From contig JAEEYE010000008.1 in the NCBI GenBank assembly GCA_016291665.1, positions 20,755-84,754 on the forward strand: DNA of 64,000 bases, in the 5' to 3' direction. The stretch's first letter is position 1. Each line of letters starts with the position of its first letter. Source of the DNA: Oxalobacter sp. Lineage in GTDB: Bacteria; Pseudomonadota; Gammaproteobacteria; Burkholderiales; Burkholderiaceae_D. Positions 30,066 to 39,355 of this stretch are shown here, piece by piece. The notes beneath the pieces are model-generated. The model made no database searches, was not told the origin of the DNA, and was given only the letters and a program-made list of their open reading frames with translations. A program made the position numbers and the translations under genes.

Positions 30066-30803
30066 ATGGAAGAAACCAAAAAAAAAGTGCGGCTGCTGCA
30101 CAATGTTAAGGACGTGAGGTATGCGACTGTCCTTAAAGCACGGGAATCTTGGAGTATGTTCTCCATTATGTCAGAATTTGTTGAAACGACGGAAAAACTT
30201 TCAGAAATTCAGGCAGCCGTTACGATATTTGGATCTGCTAGATTTAAACCTGACAATCCCTATTTCGAACAGTGTTGTGCTTTAGCGCGTAAATTGTCAG
30301 ATGCAGGTTTTGCGGTTTTTTCTGGTGGTGGTCCCGGAATCATGCAAGCTGCGAATATGGGTGCTTTTGAAGGAGAGTCTCCTTCGGTGGGGTTGAATAT
30401 CGAATTGCCTCGTGAACAGATATCAAACCCATGGCAGAACGTATCGCTTAACTACCGCCATTTTTTTGCCCGAAAAGTGGGTTTGGTTAAGTATGCAAAC
30501 GCCTTTGTTGTCTTTCCAGGAGGTTTCGGAACCTTGGACGAATTGTGCGAAGTCATGACGCTGATGCAGACGAACAACCTTCGAAAAGTACCATTAATCC
30601 TGTTTGGTAGCAGTTTTTGGAAAGGGTTCGTCGAATGGTGCCGTGAGTTTATGCTAGCCGAGAAAACAATTTCTCCTGAGGATATCGATCTGATGATGGT
30701 GACAGATGATGTTGATGCGGTTGTAGACCGTATCATCGATTATTATGAAGATAGTCAGGTCGCTTTAACGTCTGAACAGCGGCTAAGGCTGATGTATCTC
30801 TGA
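30066..30803 (+). CDS. LOG-family protein (Rossmann-fold nucleoside monophosphate phosphoribohydrolase type)
   Basis: 245 residues with SGGGPGIMQAAN at 86-97 and the signature PGGFGTLDE at 151-159. Family members hydrolyse nucleotide N-glycosidic bonds (cytokinin-activating LOG in plants, PpnN-like in bacteria), although they are often mislabelled lysine decarboxylases. The true substrate is unknown. An ATG at 30066 is read here; internal ATGs at 30156 (MFSIM) are alternatives. Its start is only 7 bp from that of polA on the other strand. Confidence 0.88.
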   Translation: MEETKKKVRLLHNVKDVRYATVLKARESWSMFSIMSEFVETTEKLSEIQAAVTIFGSARFKPDNPYFEQCCALARKLSDAGFAVFSGGGPGIMQAANMGAFEGESPSVGLNIELPREQISNPWQNVSLNYRHFFARKVGLVKYANAFVVFPGGFGTLDELCEVMTLMQTNNLRKVPLILFGSSFWKGFVEWCREFMLAEKTISPEDIDLMMVTDDVDAVVDRIIDYYEDSQVALTSEQRLRLMYL

Positions 30804-30850
30804 TGTGTCTTTGTTAAAATACAGAAAAGACTATCTATCGGGTGTTGGCA

Positions 30851-31246
30851 ATGCGCTTACGGTTCTATCTGAAATATCTCCTGCTTTTGGCAAGTTTGTC
30901 CATTGTGCCAATGGCGCATGCGCAGGAAGATGCGCCTATCGCTTCTGCGGAAATTCTCGATGAGACAGATGAGCCGGCCATTACTATTCGAAAACCTGAT
31001 ATAAATGCAGAGATTGTAGAACGGCGTAATGGTGGGATGGTTGACGAAATCAAAGTAACCAGTGGGCCTAGTACCTATTACCTGTATCCAAACGGTAAGA
31101 ATGGTGTACCAGATTCCTTTGAGAGCAACCTGGTAAGACCTGCTTTGTGGAAAGTTGGTGAATTTGATGTTACCAAACGTAAAAAGAAAATCGGTGACGA
31201 AAATGACCCAATGAGTTCAGATGTTCCGCCGCCGGCTGGCGAATAA
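30851..31246 (+). CDS. DUF2782 family periplasmic protein
   Basis: 131 residues from the ATG at 30851, the more natural start because a signal peptide follows directly (RFYLKYLLLLASLSIVPMAHA, cleavage after AHA). The mature part carries the DUF2782 pattern with AITIRKPD, VERRNGGMVDEIKVTSG and YYLYPNG. Function is unknown. Its place between polA and thrB is typical of betaproteobacteria, and it is probably co-transcribed with thrB (33-bp gap). Confidence 0.8.
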   Translation: MRLRFYLKYLLLLASLSIVPMAHAQEDAPIASAEILDETDEPAITIRKPDINAEIVERRNGGMVDEIKVTSGPSTYYLYPNGKNGVPDSFESNLVRPALWKVGEFDVTKRKKKIGDENDPMSSDVPPPAGE

Positions 31247-31279
31247 ACATAACCTTGCATCAGATAGGCAATTGGTATC

Positions 31280-32239
31280 ATGGCAGTTTTTACTTCCGTA
31301 ACACTTGAGGATTTGAAACCGCTACTTGCTGGTTTTAACTTGCAGCCAGTCATTGATATCAGGGGAATCAGTTCAGGTATTGAGAATAGTAATTTTTTCA
31401 TCGTGACAAAGGATGAAGAATATGTTCTGACGCTTTTTGAAAAGCTGACCCACGATGAATTGCCGTTTTATCTGAACCTAATGCGCCACCTTGCAGAAAA
31501 AGGTGTGAAAGTCCCAGCTCCGATTGCCGACAAGGCTGGCAATATTCTGCATACATTGTGCGGCAAGCCCGCATGTATTGTGACAAAGTTGGCCGGCGAT
31601 TGGGTCCGTAATCCCAAGCCTATCCATTGTGCGCAGGTTGGTGCCATGATGGGCAAAATGCATGTTGCAGCGAAGGATTATCCAATGTCGCTACCCAATC
31701 CACGTGGTATGTCATGGTGGATTCAGGTAGTACCGCAAGTTCTGCCATATATTCCAGAAGATGCTGGAAAGCTACTTCAGTCAGAACTCTCCTTCCAAAA
31801 AGAATTTCAGCAATCGTCCCTGTATGCATTGCTACCAAAAGGACCTGTCCATGCAGACCTTTTCCGTAACAATGTCATGTTCGATGGAGATAGATTAACG
31901 GGTTTCTTTGATTTCTATTTCGCAGGCGATGATACATGGCTCTTTGATGTGGCTGTTGCAATCAATGATTGGTGTATCGACCTTGAAACAGGGGTATTGG
32001 ATATGCCTCGAGTCAGGGCTTTTTTAGATGCCTACCAAGCTGAACGTCCCTTCACGGAAACGGAAAGTATGGCGTGGCAGGCGACATTGCGAAGTGCTGC
32101 CCTTCGTTTTTGGCTTTCCCGCTTATACGACTTTTATATGCCACGTAAGGCAGAATTGCTTAAACCGCATGATCCGAAGCACTTTGAACGGATTCTCAAG
32201 TTGCGGATTGCCGATCCTGCACCTCAATTGACATTATGA
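31280..32239 (+). CDS. thrB: Homoserine kinase (ThrB2, aminoglycoside-phosphotransferase fold)
   Basis: 319 residues. It phosphorylates homoserine for threonine synthesis. The N-terminus [16 protein letters not shown] and [20 protein letters not shown] match the betaproteobacterial ThrB, which uses the APH/choline kinase fold rather than the GHMP fold. The catalytic loop [12 protein letters not shown] and metal-binding [11 protein letters not shown] are present. It overlaps the membrane protein gene by 4 bp. Threonine is the substrate of IlvA, encoded at 44 kb. Confidence 0.93.
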   Translation: MAVFTSVTLEDLKPLLAGFNLQPVIDIRGISSGIENSNFFIVTKDEEYVLTLFEKLTHDELPFYLNLMRHLAEKGVKVPAPIADKAGNILHTLCGKPACIVTKLAGDWVRNPKPIHCAQVGAMMGKMHVAAKDYPMSLPNPRGMSWWIQVVPQVLPYIPEDAGKLLQSELSFQKEFQQSSLYALLPKGPVHADLFRNNVMFDGDRLTGFFDFYFAGDDTWLFDVAVAINDWCIDLETGVLDMPRVRAFLDAYQAERPFTETESMAWQATLRSAALRFWLSRLYDFYMPRKAELLKPHDPKHFERILKLRIADPAPQLTL

Positions 32240-33003
32240 ACCGTATACCTGCAAGAACCGGTTGGGAATGGATTCAGGCCGGCTTTACCATCTTCAAGAA
32301 GCGTCCGTTTTTCCTAGTTAACCTGTTGTTTCTCTATATGATGGCAGTTGTGCTGGTGACTATGGTGCCCATGATCGGGCAGATGTTGCCGGTCTTTACC
32401 ATTGCTATTTTCACCTTTATATTCATGACTGCGACGTTGATGGTGGAACAGGAGCAGCCTTTGACATTCGGGGCACTTTTTGCAGCGCTTGATAGGGTGA
32501 CGCTCTTCAGGCTTTTTGCACTCAGCGGTTGTTATATCGTATTTGGGATGATTGTCGCAGGCATATCAGCCGTCTTGGATGATGGTGCATTGTTTGCACT
32601 GGTGATGTCCCGCGAAGGTGTGCCTCAACTCACGGATGAGCAGATGACCCGTGCGGGTTATATGGCCTTGGCTATTATTGTGCTTTATATCCCCTTTTTC
32701 ATGTTGACTTGGTTTGCTGCACCATTGATAGGGTGGCGGCAGATGGGGGTGCCTAAGGCAATGTTCTATAGTTTTTTTACGGTTGCCCATAATTGGCGTC
32801 CGTTCCTCGTCTATGTATTAGGTTTTGCAGTGGTTGGTTTTATTATCCCGACCTTGGTTGGTGGGATTATTGGTCCTATGCTTGGAGGCGTTGTTGGCGC
32901 ATTTGTCCTCTATATCATCTCAGTGACAGTAACGACTGTGCTGTATTGTTCTTTTTACCCGACTTACCGGTCTATTTTTGGAATTCCAGTCCTTGGCGAA
33001 TGA
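32236..33003 (+). CDS. BPSS1780-family membrane protein
   Basis: 255 residues with about six hydrophobic segments and the N-terminal amphipathic [18 protein letters not shown] typical of this uncharacterised Burkholderiales family. It starts inside the thrB stop (ATGA overlap), so it belongs to the same transcript. No function is known; a role in transport or envelope is only a guess. Confidence 0.75.
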   Translation: MNRIPARTGWEWIQAGFTIFKKRPFFLVNLLFLYMMAVVLVTMVPMIGQMLPVFTIAIFTFIFMTATLMVEQEQPLTFGALFAALDRVTLFRLFALSGCYIVFGMIVAGISAVLDDGALFALVMSREGVPQLTDEQMTRAGYMALAIIVLYIPFFMLTWFAAPLIGWRQMGVPKAMFYSFFTVAHNWRPFLVYVLGFAVVGFIIPTLVGGIIGPMLGGVVGAFVLYIISVTVTTVLYCSFYPTYRSIFGIPVLGE

Positions 33004-33080
33004 TTTTTTATCTCCAAAACGGTTAGAATTCTAAAAACCAGTTTGTCTATTTCCCCATATTCGTGGACGGAGGTAAGCAC

Positions 33081-33965
33081 ATGAATAATCTCGAACCTAC
33101 AAAGAAAGCGGAAATCCTGGCAGAAGCGTTGCCTTATATCCGTAAGTTCCATGGCAAGACCATCGTTATTAAGTACGGCGGTAACGCAATGACGGAAGAG
33201 AAGCTTAAACATGGCTTTGCTAAGGATGTTATCCTGCTGAAGTTAATTGGTATGAAACCGGTTGTCGTTCATGGCGGTGGTCCGCAAATCAATAAGGCTT
33301 TGGGTAAGGTCGGTAAGAGCGGTAATTTCGTCCAAGGGATGCGTGTCACCGATGATGAAACCATGGAAGTTGTTGAATGGGTCTTAGGTGGTGAAGTTCA
33401 GCAGGATATCGTTATGTTGATTAATCACTACGGAGGACAGGCTGTCGGCCTGACAGGGAAGGATGGTGGCCTTATCCGTGCTGAAAAAATGCAGCTACCA
33501 GACCAAGAACGTCCCGGTGAGTTCATCGATATTGGCCATGTTGGGAAAATCAAATCAATTAATCCACAGGTCATTAGGGCGCTTCAGGAAGGAGGTAATT
33601 TTATTCCTGTGATTTCCCCTATTGGCTTCAGTGATGATGGTGAGGCATATAACATCAATGCAGATTTGGTAGCCGGCAAGATTGCTGAAATCTTACAAGC
33701 GGAAAAATTAATCATGATGACCAATACGTCAGGCGTTCTGGACAAGGAAAACCATCTGTTAACTGACCTGTCTGCCCAGGAAATAGACGGTCTGTTTGCT
33801 GATGGCACCATTTCTGGTGGCATGCTACCTAAGATTGGATCTGCTTTGGATGCAGCAAAGTCTGGCGTCAATTCTGTCCATATCATCGATGGTCGTATAG
33901 AACATTCCCTGTTGCTTGAAGTGTTGACTGATCAGCCATTTGGCACGATGATTCGCTCGCATTGA
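33081..33965 (+). CDS. argB: Acetylglutamate kinase
   Basis: 294 residues from the ATG at 33081, which is preceded by GGAGGT. The frame extends to 33063 but the extra codons contain this ribosome binding site. ArgB phosphorylates N-acetylglutamate in arginine synthesis and is usually feedback-inhibited in hexameric forms. [10 protein letters not shown] and [13 protein letters not shown] bind ATP and substrate, and [16 protein letters not shown] and [12 protein letters not shown] complete the active site. In many relatives argB precedes the pyrimidine nucleotidase gene; here it does not. Confidence 0.97.
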   Translation: MNNLEPTKKAEILAEALPYIRKFHGKTIVIKYGGNAMTEEKLKHGFAKDVILLKLIGMKPVVVHGGGPQINKALGKVGKSGNFVQGMRVTDDETMEVVEWVLGGEVQQDIVMLINHYGGQAVGLTGKDGGLIRAEKMQLPDQERPGEFIDIGHVGKIKSINPQVIRALQEGGNFIPVISPIGFSDDGEAYNINADLVAGKIAEILQAEKLIMMTNTSGVLDKENHLLTDLSAQEIDGLFADGTISGGMLPKIGSALDAAKSGVNSVHIIDGRIEHSLLLEVLTDQPFGTMIRSH

Positions 33966-33991
33966 TTTTCCTGGTATCTGGGTATTGGTGG

Positions 33992-34016
33992 AAAAGGCGG
34001 TTAACCCGCCTTTTCC
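33992..34016 (+). terminator. Terminator of argB
   Basis: AAAAGGCGG (33992-34000) and CCGCCTTTT (34006-34014) form a perfect 9-bp stem with a 5-nt loop. The T run is within the stem end. It starts 27 bp after the argB stop. Confidence 0.85.
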
Positions 34017-34061
34017 TGTATTGGGGTGTAATGTTGTTGTATCTTGGTCTGGAGTGGAAAA

Positions 34062-34871
34062 ATGAAGAACATTCTTAATAAGGGGTTGCTGGCGGCGTTA
34101 CTGGGATTGGTTGGTATGTCTGCCTCTGCCGACAACCACCATATTGCTCTGAACAATATCCTTGTTGGTGGGTATTTTGACGGGAAATGGTTAACACCGG
34201 ACAAGATGCAAGGCCCTACGTGGCTTTGGGGTGGGGAGCAGGCTAATGTTTTTTATCCTGATGGCCGTCAGGATGAGGGTACGGCTTGTGCCATCCATCG
34301 TGATCATCCTGATGAGGAAAATGGGGAAGAAACTGCCAATGAACCGGATGCGCCTGTTTTTGATATCCAGTTTCCTACATACCGTTCGGCCTCATATCCT
34401 TCCCATACATTAGTGATAACTCACGAAGTTGAATGGAATGTTATGCCTAGAAAGGCAGAAAAGCTTCCGCCTGACAATGCGCAATACAAAGCAATGGCGG
34501 CAGATTTCCTAGCTGGTCGGAAACTCCCCCATAAGCGCCTGGAACTGACACGCCTTCAGAAGGTGGATTTGGATGGCAATGGTACGGATGAAGTCATCAT
34601 GGTGGGTTATGCTGCCGGTGGAAAAACGCCTTTTGCGATGCTAAGGCAGATTCAGCAGGGGCATGTGGCAACGACAATGCTCATTGAGCCATCCGATGGT
34701 AAAGTCGTTGATCTTTACACTGCGGACTTAAATGGTGACGGACGTATGGAAGTGATCTTGGGAACCCAAACAAGAAAGCTGATCCATCAGATGGTCTATA
34801 CCGTTAGCAATGGTGATGCCAACCGTGTCATACGAAATAGCTGGCCTGTACACCAACGTAAGAGGCGTTAG
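34062..34871 (+). CDS. Secreted protein of unknown function with FG-GAP/VCBS-like repeats
   Basis: 269 residues from the ATG at 34062, with a GGAGTGG ribosome binding site upstream. A signal peptide covers the first 23 residues (LLAALLGLVGMSASA). Near the C-terminus two segments, DLDGNGTDEVIMVGYA and DLNGDGRMEVILGTQ, resemble the calcium-binding D-x-D/N-G-D/N-G loops of FG-GAP/VCBS repeats. The middle is acidic and has two cysteine-poor regions without known motifs. I do not recognise the family. It stands alone between the argB terminator and a tRNA gene. Confidence 0.65.
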   Translation: MKNILNKGLLAALLGLVGMSASADNHHIALNNILVGGYFDGKWLTPDKMQGPTWLWGGEQANVFYPDGRQDEGTACAIHRDHPDEENGEETANEPDAPVFDIQFPTYRSASYPSHTLVITHEVEWNVMPRKAEKLPPDNAQYKAMAADFLAGRKLPHKRLELTRLQKVDLDGNGTDEVIMVGYAAGGKTPFAMLRQIQQGHVATTMLIEPSDGKVVDLYTADLNGDGRMEVILGTQTRKLIHQMVYTVSNGDANRVIRNSWPVHQRKRR

Positions 34872-35087
34872 CCTGGAGAAAGGCGTGATTCTGGACATTT
34901 ATTGGGTGTCTGTTAGACGTTCTGGCCAAGTATTATATTTGTTGGGTGGGAATGCAGGATATCTCATGGATATACCATTTTTCGTGGTGTACTTGTGTCC
35001 CAAAAGCCAGCATTTTGGCACACTAATAGCATAATAATTGATTTTAAAAGACTTTTTTGGGATTATCAGTGGGGATTTGGAGATGCT

Positions 35088-35164
35088 TGGCAGGGGAGGA
35101 AGGATTCGAACCCTCGAATGCCGGAATCAGAATCCGGTGCCTTAACCAACTTGGCGACTCCCCT
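35088..35164 (-). tRNA. tRNA-Gln (anticodon CTG)
   Basis: A 77-nt cloverleaf including encoded CCA. The acceptor stem is AGGGGAG/CTCCCCT. The anticodon stem CCGGA/TCCGG encloses the loop TTCTGAT, giving anticodon CTG (codon CAG). The T arm contains GGTTCGAATCC. The 7-bp acceptor and the CACCGGATTCTGATTCCGGC core match bacterial tRNA-Gln. It lies downstream of rplY, behind that gene's terminator. Confidence 0.95.
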
Positions 35165-35193
35165 ACATCAAGGAAGATATCATTCTATACGAA

Positions 35194-35228
35194 AAAAAAG
35201 TGCCTGCCAAGATGACAGGCACTTTTTT
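35194..35228 (-). terminator. Terminator of rplY
   Basis: AAAAAAGTGCCTG (35194-35206) and CAGGCACTTTTTT (35216-35228) form a perfect 13-bp inverted repeat with a 9-nt loop. The run of T on the minus strand follows the stem. It lies 15 bp after the rplY stop, and the tRNA-Gln gene is beyond it. Confidence 0.9.
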
Positions 35229-35243
35229 AGGAAAATATTTTGA

Positions 35244-35840
35244 TTAAGCTTCAGCAGGTGCTGCTTCGCCTTCACTTTCTTCAGCAGGAGCTGCAACTTC
35301 TTCAGTTGTAACGATTGCCAAAGAAGCATCATGAGAAACGGCCTTGACACCTTCTGGCAGTTTCAGGTCTTTTAGGTGGATGGACTGGCCAATAGCGATA
35401 CCAGAAAGGTCGACCTCAATAAATGCTGGCAGGTTAGCTGGCAGGCAGGAAATTTCCAGGTCGGATGCAGCACGGTGCAGTCCACCAGCTTTAGCTGCTG
35501 GAGAAGCATCCTCATTAGTGAAGTGCAGAGGAACCTTGACAGTAATTGGCTGGTTAGGATCAACACGCAGGAAGTCAACGTGCAGGATTAGTGGTTTGTA
35601 AGCGTGTGGCTGGAAATCACGCAGCAGAACTTTTTCGACTTTGCCATCAATTTCCAAATCAAGGATGGAAGAATGGAATTCTTCTTTTTTCAGTGCATAA
35701 AACAGTTCGTTATGATCTACTGTAATGTTGACTGGGGCTTCGTTGCCACCGTAAACGATACCAGGTGCTCTGCCGGCAGTACGCAGGCGGCGGCTCGCTC
35801 CGGTCCCTACTTCTGCCCTTGCGGATGCTACTACTTTCAT
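35244..35840 (-). CDS. rplY: 50S ribosomal protein L25/general stress protein Ctc
   Basis: 198 residues, the long CTC form with the N-terminal 5S rRNA-binding L25 domain and a C-terminal TL5-like domain. The start is [20 protein letters not shown] and [20 protein letters not shown] marks the second part. The acidic C-terminal tail [16 protein letters not shown] is typical. It follows prs in the usual order, but pth, which normally comes next, is replaced by a terminator and a tRNA gene. Confidence 0.96.
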   Translation of the reverse strand: MKVVASARAEVGTGASRRLRTAGRAPGIVYGGNEAPVNITVDHNELFYALKKEEFHSSILDLEIDGKVEKVLLRDFQPHAYKPLILHVDFLRVDPNQPITVKVPLHFTNEDASPAAKAGGLHRAASDLEISCLPANLPAFIEVDLSGIAIGQSIHLKDLKLPEGVKAVSHDASLAIVTTEEVAAPAEESEGEAAPAEA

Positions 35841-35933
35841 TGATTACTCCAAATAAAAAATTAAAAAAGGGGGCAAATGCCCTAATGTAAACAGGATCTC
35901 CGCGACCAGAGATCCCGATAAGAAATCTTTCTA

Positions 35934-36899
35934 TCAGACCTTGCTGTCTAATTCGTCAAACAAGGACATGACGGATTCGCCCGAACTGACACGGCGCAGT
36001 GTTTCTGCCAATACGGCGTCGCACGAAAGTTGGCGGATTTTGCCGCTTTTCTTGGCACTTTCCGACAGCGGGATGGTATCCGTGACAACCAGTTCATCCA
36101 GCGAGGACGCCATGATACGTTCAACTGCCGGCCCTGACAAGACAGGGTGCGTGCAATAAGCCGCTACGGTCTTAGCTCCACGGTCTTTCAGGGCTTCTGC
36201 TGCTTTGGTTAAAGTACCTGCGGTATCAACAATGTCATCCATGATGATGCAGTTTTTGCCTTCTACACTGCCGATTAGGTTCATGACCTCAGATTCGTTT
36301 GGTCGAGGGCGGCGTTTATCGATAATAGAGAGCTCACAGCCGAGGCGCTCAGCTAAGGCGCGCGCGCGGACGACGCCGCCAATATCAGGAGACACAACAA
36401 TCAGGTCTTTATAGTCTCTTTCTGCAATATCTTTAAGAAGGATTGGAGATGCGTAAATGTTGTCTACAGGAATATCGAAGAATCCCTGGATCTGTGCGGC
36501 ATGTACATCCATGATGATGACACGGCTGATGCCGATGCTTTCCAGCATATTTGCAACGACACGGGCAGAGATGGCAACGCGGGTGGAACGTGGCCGACGA
36601 TCCTGCCTTGCATAGCCAAAATAGGGAATGCAGGCGGTAATCCGCTCAGCAGAAGCCCGTTTTAGTGCGTCCGCCATGAGGACGATTTCCATCAGATTGT
36701 CATTTGTCGGGGCACAGGTGGACTGGATGATGAAAACATCTTTACCACGAACACGCTCATTGATTTCGACACGGACTTCACCGTCCGAAAACTTGGTTAC
36801 CAGTGCCTTGCCTAGAGGCAGGCCAAGCCTTGCAGCAACTTTCCCAGCCAGTTCCGGATTGGCATTACCGGAAAAAATCATAAACTCTCTGTTCGACAT
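35934..36899 (-). CDS. prs: Ribose-phosphate pyrophosphokinase (PRPP synthetase)
   Basis: 321 residues. Prs makes PRPP from ribose 5-phosphate and ATP for nucleotides, histidine and tryptophan. The start [20 protein letters not shown], the flexible-loop [20 protein letters not shown], the metal-binding [11 protein letters not shown], and the PRPP-binding DDIVDTAGT are all present. It is between tRNA-Gln(TTG) and rplY, the arrangement common in betaproteobacteria. Confidence 0.97.
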   Translation of the reverse strand: MSNREFMIFSGNANPELAGKVAARLGLPLGKALVTKFSDGEVRVEINERVRGKDVFIIQSTCAPTNDNLMEIVLMADALKRASAERITACIPYFGYARQDRRPRSTRVAISARVVANMLESIGISRVIIMDVHAAQIQGFFDIPVDNIYASPILLKDIAERDYKDLIVVSPDIGGVVRARALAERLGCELSIIDKRRPRPNESEVMNLIGSVEGKNCIIMDDIVDTAGTLTKAAEALKDRGAKTVAAYCTHPVLSGPAVERIMASSLDELVVTDTIPLSESAKKSGKIRQLSCDAVLAETLRRVSSGESVMSLFDELDSKV

Positions 36900-36947
36900 G
36901 ATTCCACCGTATTTGTGTTCAAACGCGTCATAAAACGTTATGGATAC

Positions 36948-37022
36948 TGGCAGGGGTAGGAGGATTCGAACCTCCGCATGTCGGGATCAAAACCCGATGC
37001 CTTACCACTTGGCGATACCCCT
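36948..37022 (-). tRNA. tRNA-Gln (anticodon TTG)
   Basis: A 75-nt cloverleaf including encoded CCA. The acceptor stem is AGGGGTA/TACCCCT. The anticodon stem TCGGG/CCCGA encloses loop TTTTGAT, giving anticodon TTG (codon CAA). The T arm contains GGTTCGAATCC. It lies between ispE and prs, its usual position in this order. Confidence 0.96.
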
Positions 37023-37064
37023 GTAGTTGGTCAGCAAAACCCTGTTAGGGATGCTTATGGATAG

Positions 37065-37976
37065 TCAAGATCCTGTTTTGATTCCCGTCAAATCAAGAGG
37101 ATGTTGCTTGAGGGAGCGGACAACCATGACTTCCCACCTAGATGATAGTCCTTCTTCGGCTTCCCTTGCCATACCTTCCGACTCGAAATAGGCAAATACA
37201 CAGGCTCCAGACCCTGTCATCCTGGCATTTCCATACTGTCCTAAGTCATCCAATGCTTCCTGTATTTCTGGGAAAAGTGAGACTGCTACAGGTTGCAAAT
37301 CGTTCTTTCCTTCTTTGATATAAGAATCACAGAAATATGGATAGCTTTCCATTCTGATGGGTTTTGTGTTCCTTGTCAATTCAGGTGATTGGAATATCAG
37401 GCTCGTCGAAACAAAGACTGGTGGTTTAATCACAACAAACCAACCCACAGGCGTTTCAATGGGAGTCATGATTTCTCCAATGCCTTGAACAAAAGCGTTC
37501 TGTCTGAATAGGAAAAAAGGGACATCCGCTCCAAGTGATACACCTATCCTAGCTAAATCCTGTCGTGAGAAACCACAATGCCAAAGTTTGTTTAAGACCA
37601 TCAGGGTTGTTGCTGCATCAGATGAGCCGCCGCCAAGTCCACCTCCAGCGGGAATGGACTTTTCAATGGAAATATCGACACCTGGCACGTGTTGCCCATT
37701 TTTTATCTGTGCTTCATATTTTAAGCGGGCGGCAGCACGGACGGTCAAATCGGCTTCCTCTGGAACGCCTTCTATTTCATTGATGCGGTGAATGGTGCCA
37801 TCTGAGCGGTTGGAAAAGTGCAGACAATCGCATAAATCAATCAGCTGGAAAGCGGATTCCAGCAGATGGTATCCATTCGGACGACGTCCAACCACATGCA
37901 GGAAAAGGTTCAGTTTGGCAGGTGCCGGGCAGTTCCGATAGCCAGTTAATCCATCTTGGTTTATTAGAACCGCCAT
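37065..37976 (-). CDS. ispE: 4-diphosphocytidyl-2-C-methyl-D-erythritol kinase
   Basis: 303 residues. IspE phosphorylates CDP-methylerythritol in the MEP isoprenoid pathway that dxs starts. The GHMP-kinase glycine loop PAGGGLGGGSSDA is at 109-121. The CPAPAKLNLFLHVVGRR start contains the catalytic lysine (K21) and VSLGADVPFF the aspartate (D151). It overlaps the end of lolB by 13 bp, and tRNA-Gln follows. Confidence 0.96.
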   Translation of the reverse strand: MAVLINQDGLTGYRNCPAPAKLNLFLHVVGRRPNGYHLLESAFQLIDLCDCLHFSNRSDGTIHRINEIEGVPEEADLTVRAAARLKYEAQIKNGQHVPGVDISIEKSIPAGGGLGGGSSDAATTLMVLNKLWHCGFSRQDLARIGVSLGADVPFFLFRQNAFVQGIGEIMTPIETPVGWFVVIKPPVFVSTSLIFQSPELTRNTKPIRMESYPYFCDSYIKEGKNDLQPVAVSLFPEIQEALDDLGQYGNARMTGSGACVFAYFESEGMAREAEEGLSSRWEVMVVRSLKQHPLDLTGIKTGS

Positions 37977-38614
37977 TCGTCAACCACCAGTTTGATATTA
38001 ATATCCAGGTTCGTGGAATCTTTGCCTTTTGCAATGTTGATGCGTTTAGGTAATGGCATGGTCGGGCCATCTATCCAGGACACATAGTCAATCTGCCATT
38101 TTTCCTTGGTGATGACAGATTTCTTCTCAGGAGTAGCGATGAAAGAATTTCCCTTAATATCGACAGCGCATCCTTGGAGCCACTGCTTCATTCCATTGAC
38201 AGGTAGATCCCAGCCTAATTGGGATCTAAGGAGGCTTTCCGCGTTTGGCGCTGTTTTCGGTTGCTTTCCTGGGATTGTAAAGGTAGTAAGTTGTGGCATG
38301 ACATCAACTGTTGCTGCAACCTGACCCAATGGTGTAAGTAGGGTAATTGATGTCAGGTCAGGCTTTTGTTCCCATTCAAAGCTGCCATGGACACCTTCTT
38401 CACGGTCGTTTTTCTTGTAATAGACGGAAAAACGCCCCTTTATACCGACGGTATCTACACAGGTGCGTGGTTGTTGTTCTAGAAAGTATGGTGCGTTGCC
38501 GTCTTCTTCTTTTTTCTGGAGCCATCCATCAGTACTGGCACAACCAGACAGGATGAAGGCGCCGGAAAACACGAGAAAGCCAAGGCGGCAGAAACGGAAA
38601 AATCCGGTATACAT
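37964..38614 (-). CDS. lolB: Outer membrane lipoprotein LolB
   Basis: 216 residues. LolB receives lipoproteins from LolA and inserts them into the outer membrane. The signal peptide ends in lipobox LSGC with C25. GRFSVYYKKNDREEGVHGSF is the LolB-like segment, followed by SITLLTPLGQVAATVDV and LGWDLPVNGMKQWLQG. The last 13 bp overlap the ispE start. Sequence conservation in this family is low, so the lolB-ispE synteny carries much of the evidence. Confidence 0.88.
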   Translation of the reverse strand: MYTGFFRFCRLGFLVFSGAFILSGCASTDGWLQKKEEDGNAPYFLEQQPRTCVDTVGIKGRFSVYYKKNDREEGVHGSFEWEQKPDLTSITLLTPLGQVAATVDVMPQLTTFTIPGKQPKTAPNAESLLRSQLGWDLPVNGMKQWLQGCAVDIKGNSFIATPEKKSVITKEKWQIDYVSWIDGPTMPLPKRINIAKGKDSTNLDINIKLVVDEWRF

Positions 38615-38807
38615 GCGTTTTTGTCAGGAAAGTTTAGGGAATGCAGGCAGAGGCAAAGAACTGTCCACAGGAATACAGAGTATTCTATACCAAAGGTTAC
38701 TTCCGTCGTTGGTGTTGTGGAGGGGCGGACAACACCCGTAAATACAAAAGGGAACCGAAGTCCCCTTTTTTTGCCAGGAGTACCTGGCAGGTGAGCATGA
38801 AGCGGGA
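38615..38807. other. Leader/intergenic region between HPF-like gene and lolB with hairpins
   Basis: Three inverted repeats are visible. GGTGTTGT/ACAACACC (38711-38718 and 38729-38736), the AAAAGGG terminator hairpin (38746-38769), and TGCCAGG/CCTGGCA with a 4-nt loop (38772-38778 and 38783-38789). The right ones end the HPF-like transcript; the left one lies in the lolB leader. No known riboswitch pattern is evident. Confidence 0.45.
38746..38769 (-). terminator. Terminator of the HPF-like gene
   Basis: Read on the minus strand, AAAAGGGGAC and GTTCCCTTTT form a 10-bp stem (one G-T pair) around a UUCG tetraloop. It ends in a T run and lies about 40 bp after the stop of the HPF-like gene. Confidence 0.7.
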
Positions 38808-39167
38808 TCAGACCGCTAACAGCCATGGTTTATTGAAATACAAGGGTAAAGATGTGTGCGGAATATCTTTGACCTTGGAGAGAGTCTTGTTCAATAGACC
38901 CGATGCATGATGCATCGCGCTGTCAATGGCGCCCTGAACGTCAGAAGCGAATTTTGTTACGACAATCGACGGCAACCCTGGCAGCTCCAACTGGATAAGA
39001 CAACGTTTCTTTAAACCTTTCTTGATCCTGTTGGTGTCTGACAGCCGTACAGTAATAGAGCGGATACTGTCTTGGGAATAGGAAATCATTCCCTTAAGTT
39101 TCTCCATTACGTAGTCCTGCATGGCCTCTCCGGCCTTGATTCCTTTCGTAATGATAGTAGGAGTCAT
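38808..39167 (-). CDS. HPF/RaiA-family ribosome-associated protein
   Basis: 119 residues resembling the sigma-54 modulation/S30EA domain. The beta-strand segments are TPTIITKGIKAGEAMQDYV and ITVRLSDTNRIKKGLKKRCL. Then comes LPSIVVTKFASDVQGAIDSA. Family members bind ribosomes to inhibit translation or form dimers in stationary phase. It is not next to rpoN-ptsN as the usual hpf is, so it may be a second member. It diverges from mutY and has its own terminator. Confidence 0.7.
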   Translation of the reverse strand: MTPTIITKGIKAGEAMQDYVMEKLKGMISYSQDSIRSITVRLSDTNRIKKGLKKRCLIQLELPGLPSIVVTKFASDVQGAIDSAMHHASGLLNKTLSKVKDIPHTSLPLYFNKPWLLAV

Positions 39168-39355
39168 TTAATCACCTGATAAGTAAAGTAGCTACTGATT
39201 TCCAACCAAAGTGTTTTTTACAGAAGAAATTGGATACACTAAGAGGAAATTACCAGCTATTGCAAAGTCTGGCAGAAGTCGCGCATTTTGTCCAATAATT
39301 TCAGAATCTTGTCTAATTCATGCACAATGGCCAAGTCCAACGACTTAAACCTGAT

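Noticed and set aside
34810..35034. Overlapping plus-strand frame after the secreted protein, as a possible frameshifted C-terminus
   Set aside because: Its translation is hydrophobic and unlike the upstream protein; no slippery sequence is visible at the junction.
38615..38740. Riboswitch in the lolB leader
   Set aside because: The inverted repeat GGTGTTGT/ACAACACC has no accompanying conserved riboswitch sequence that I can recognise.
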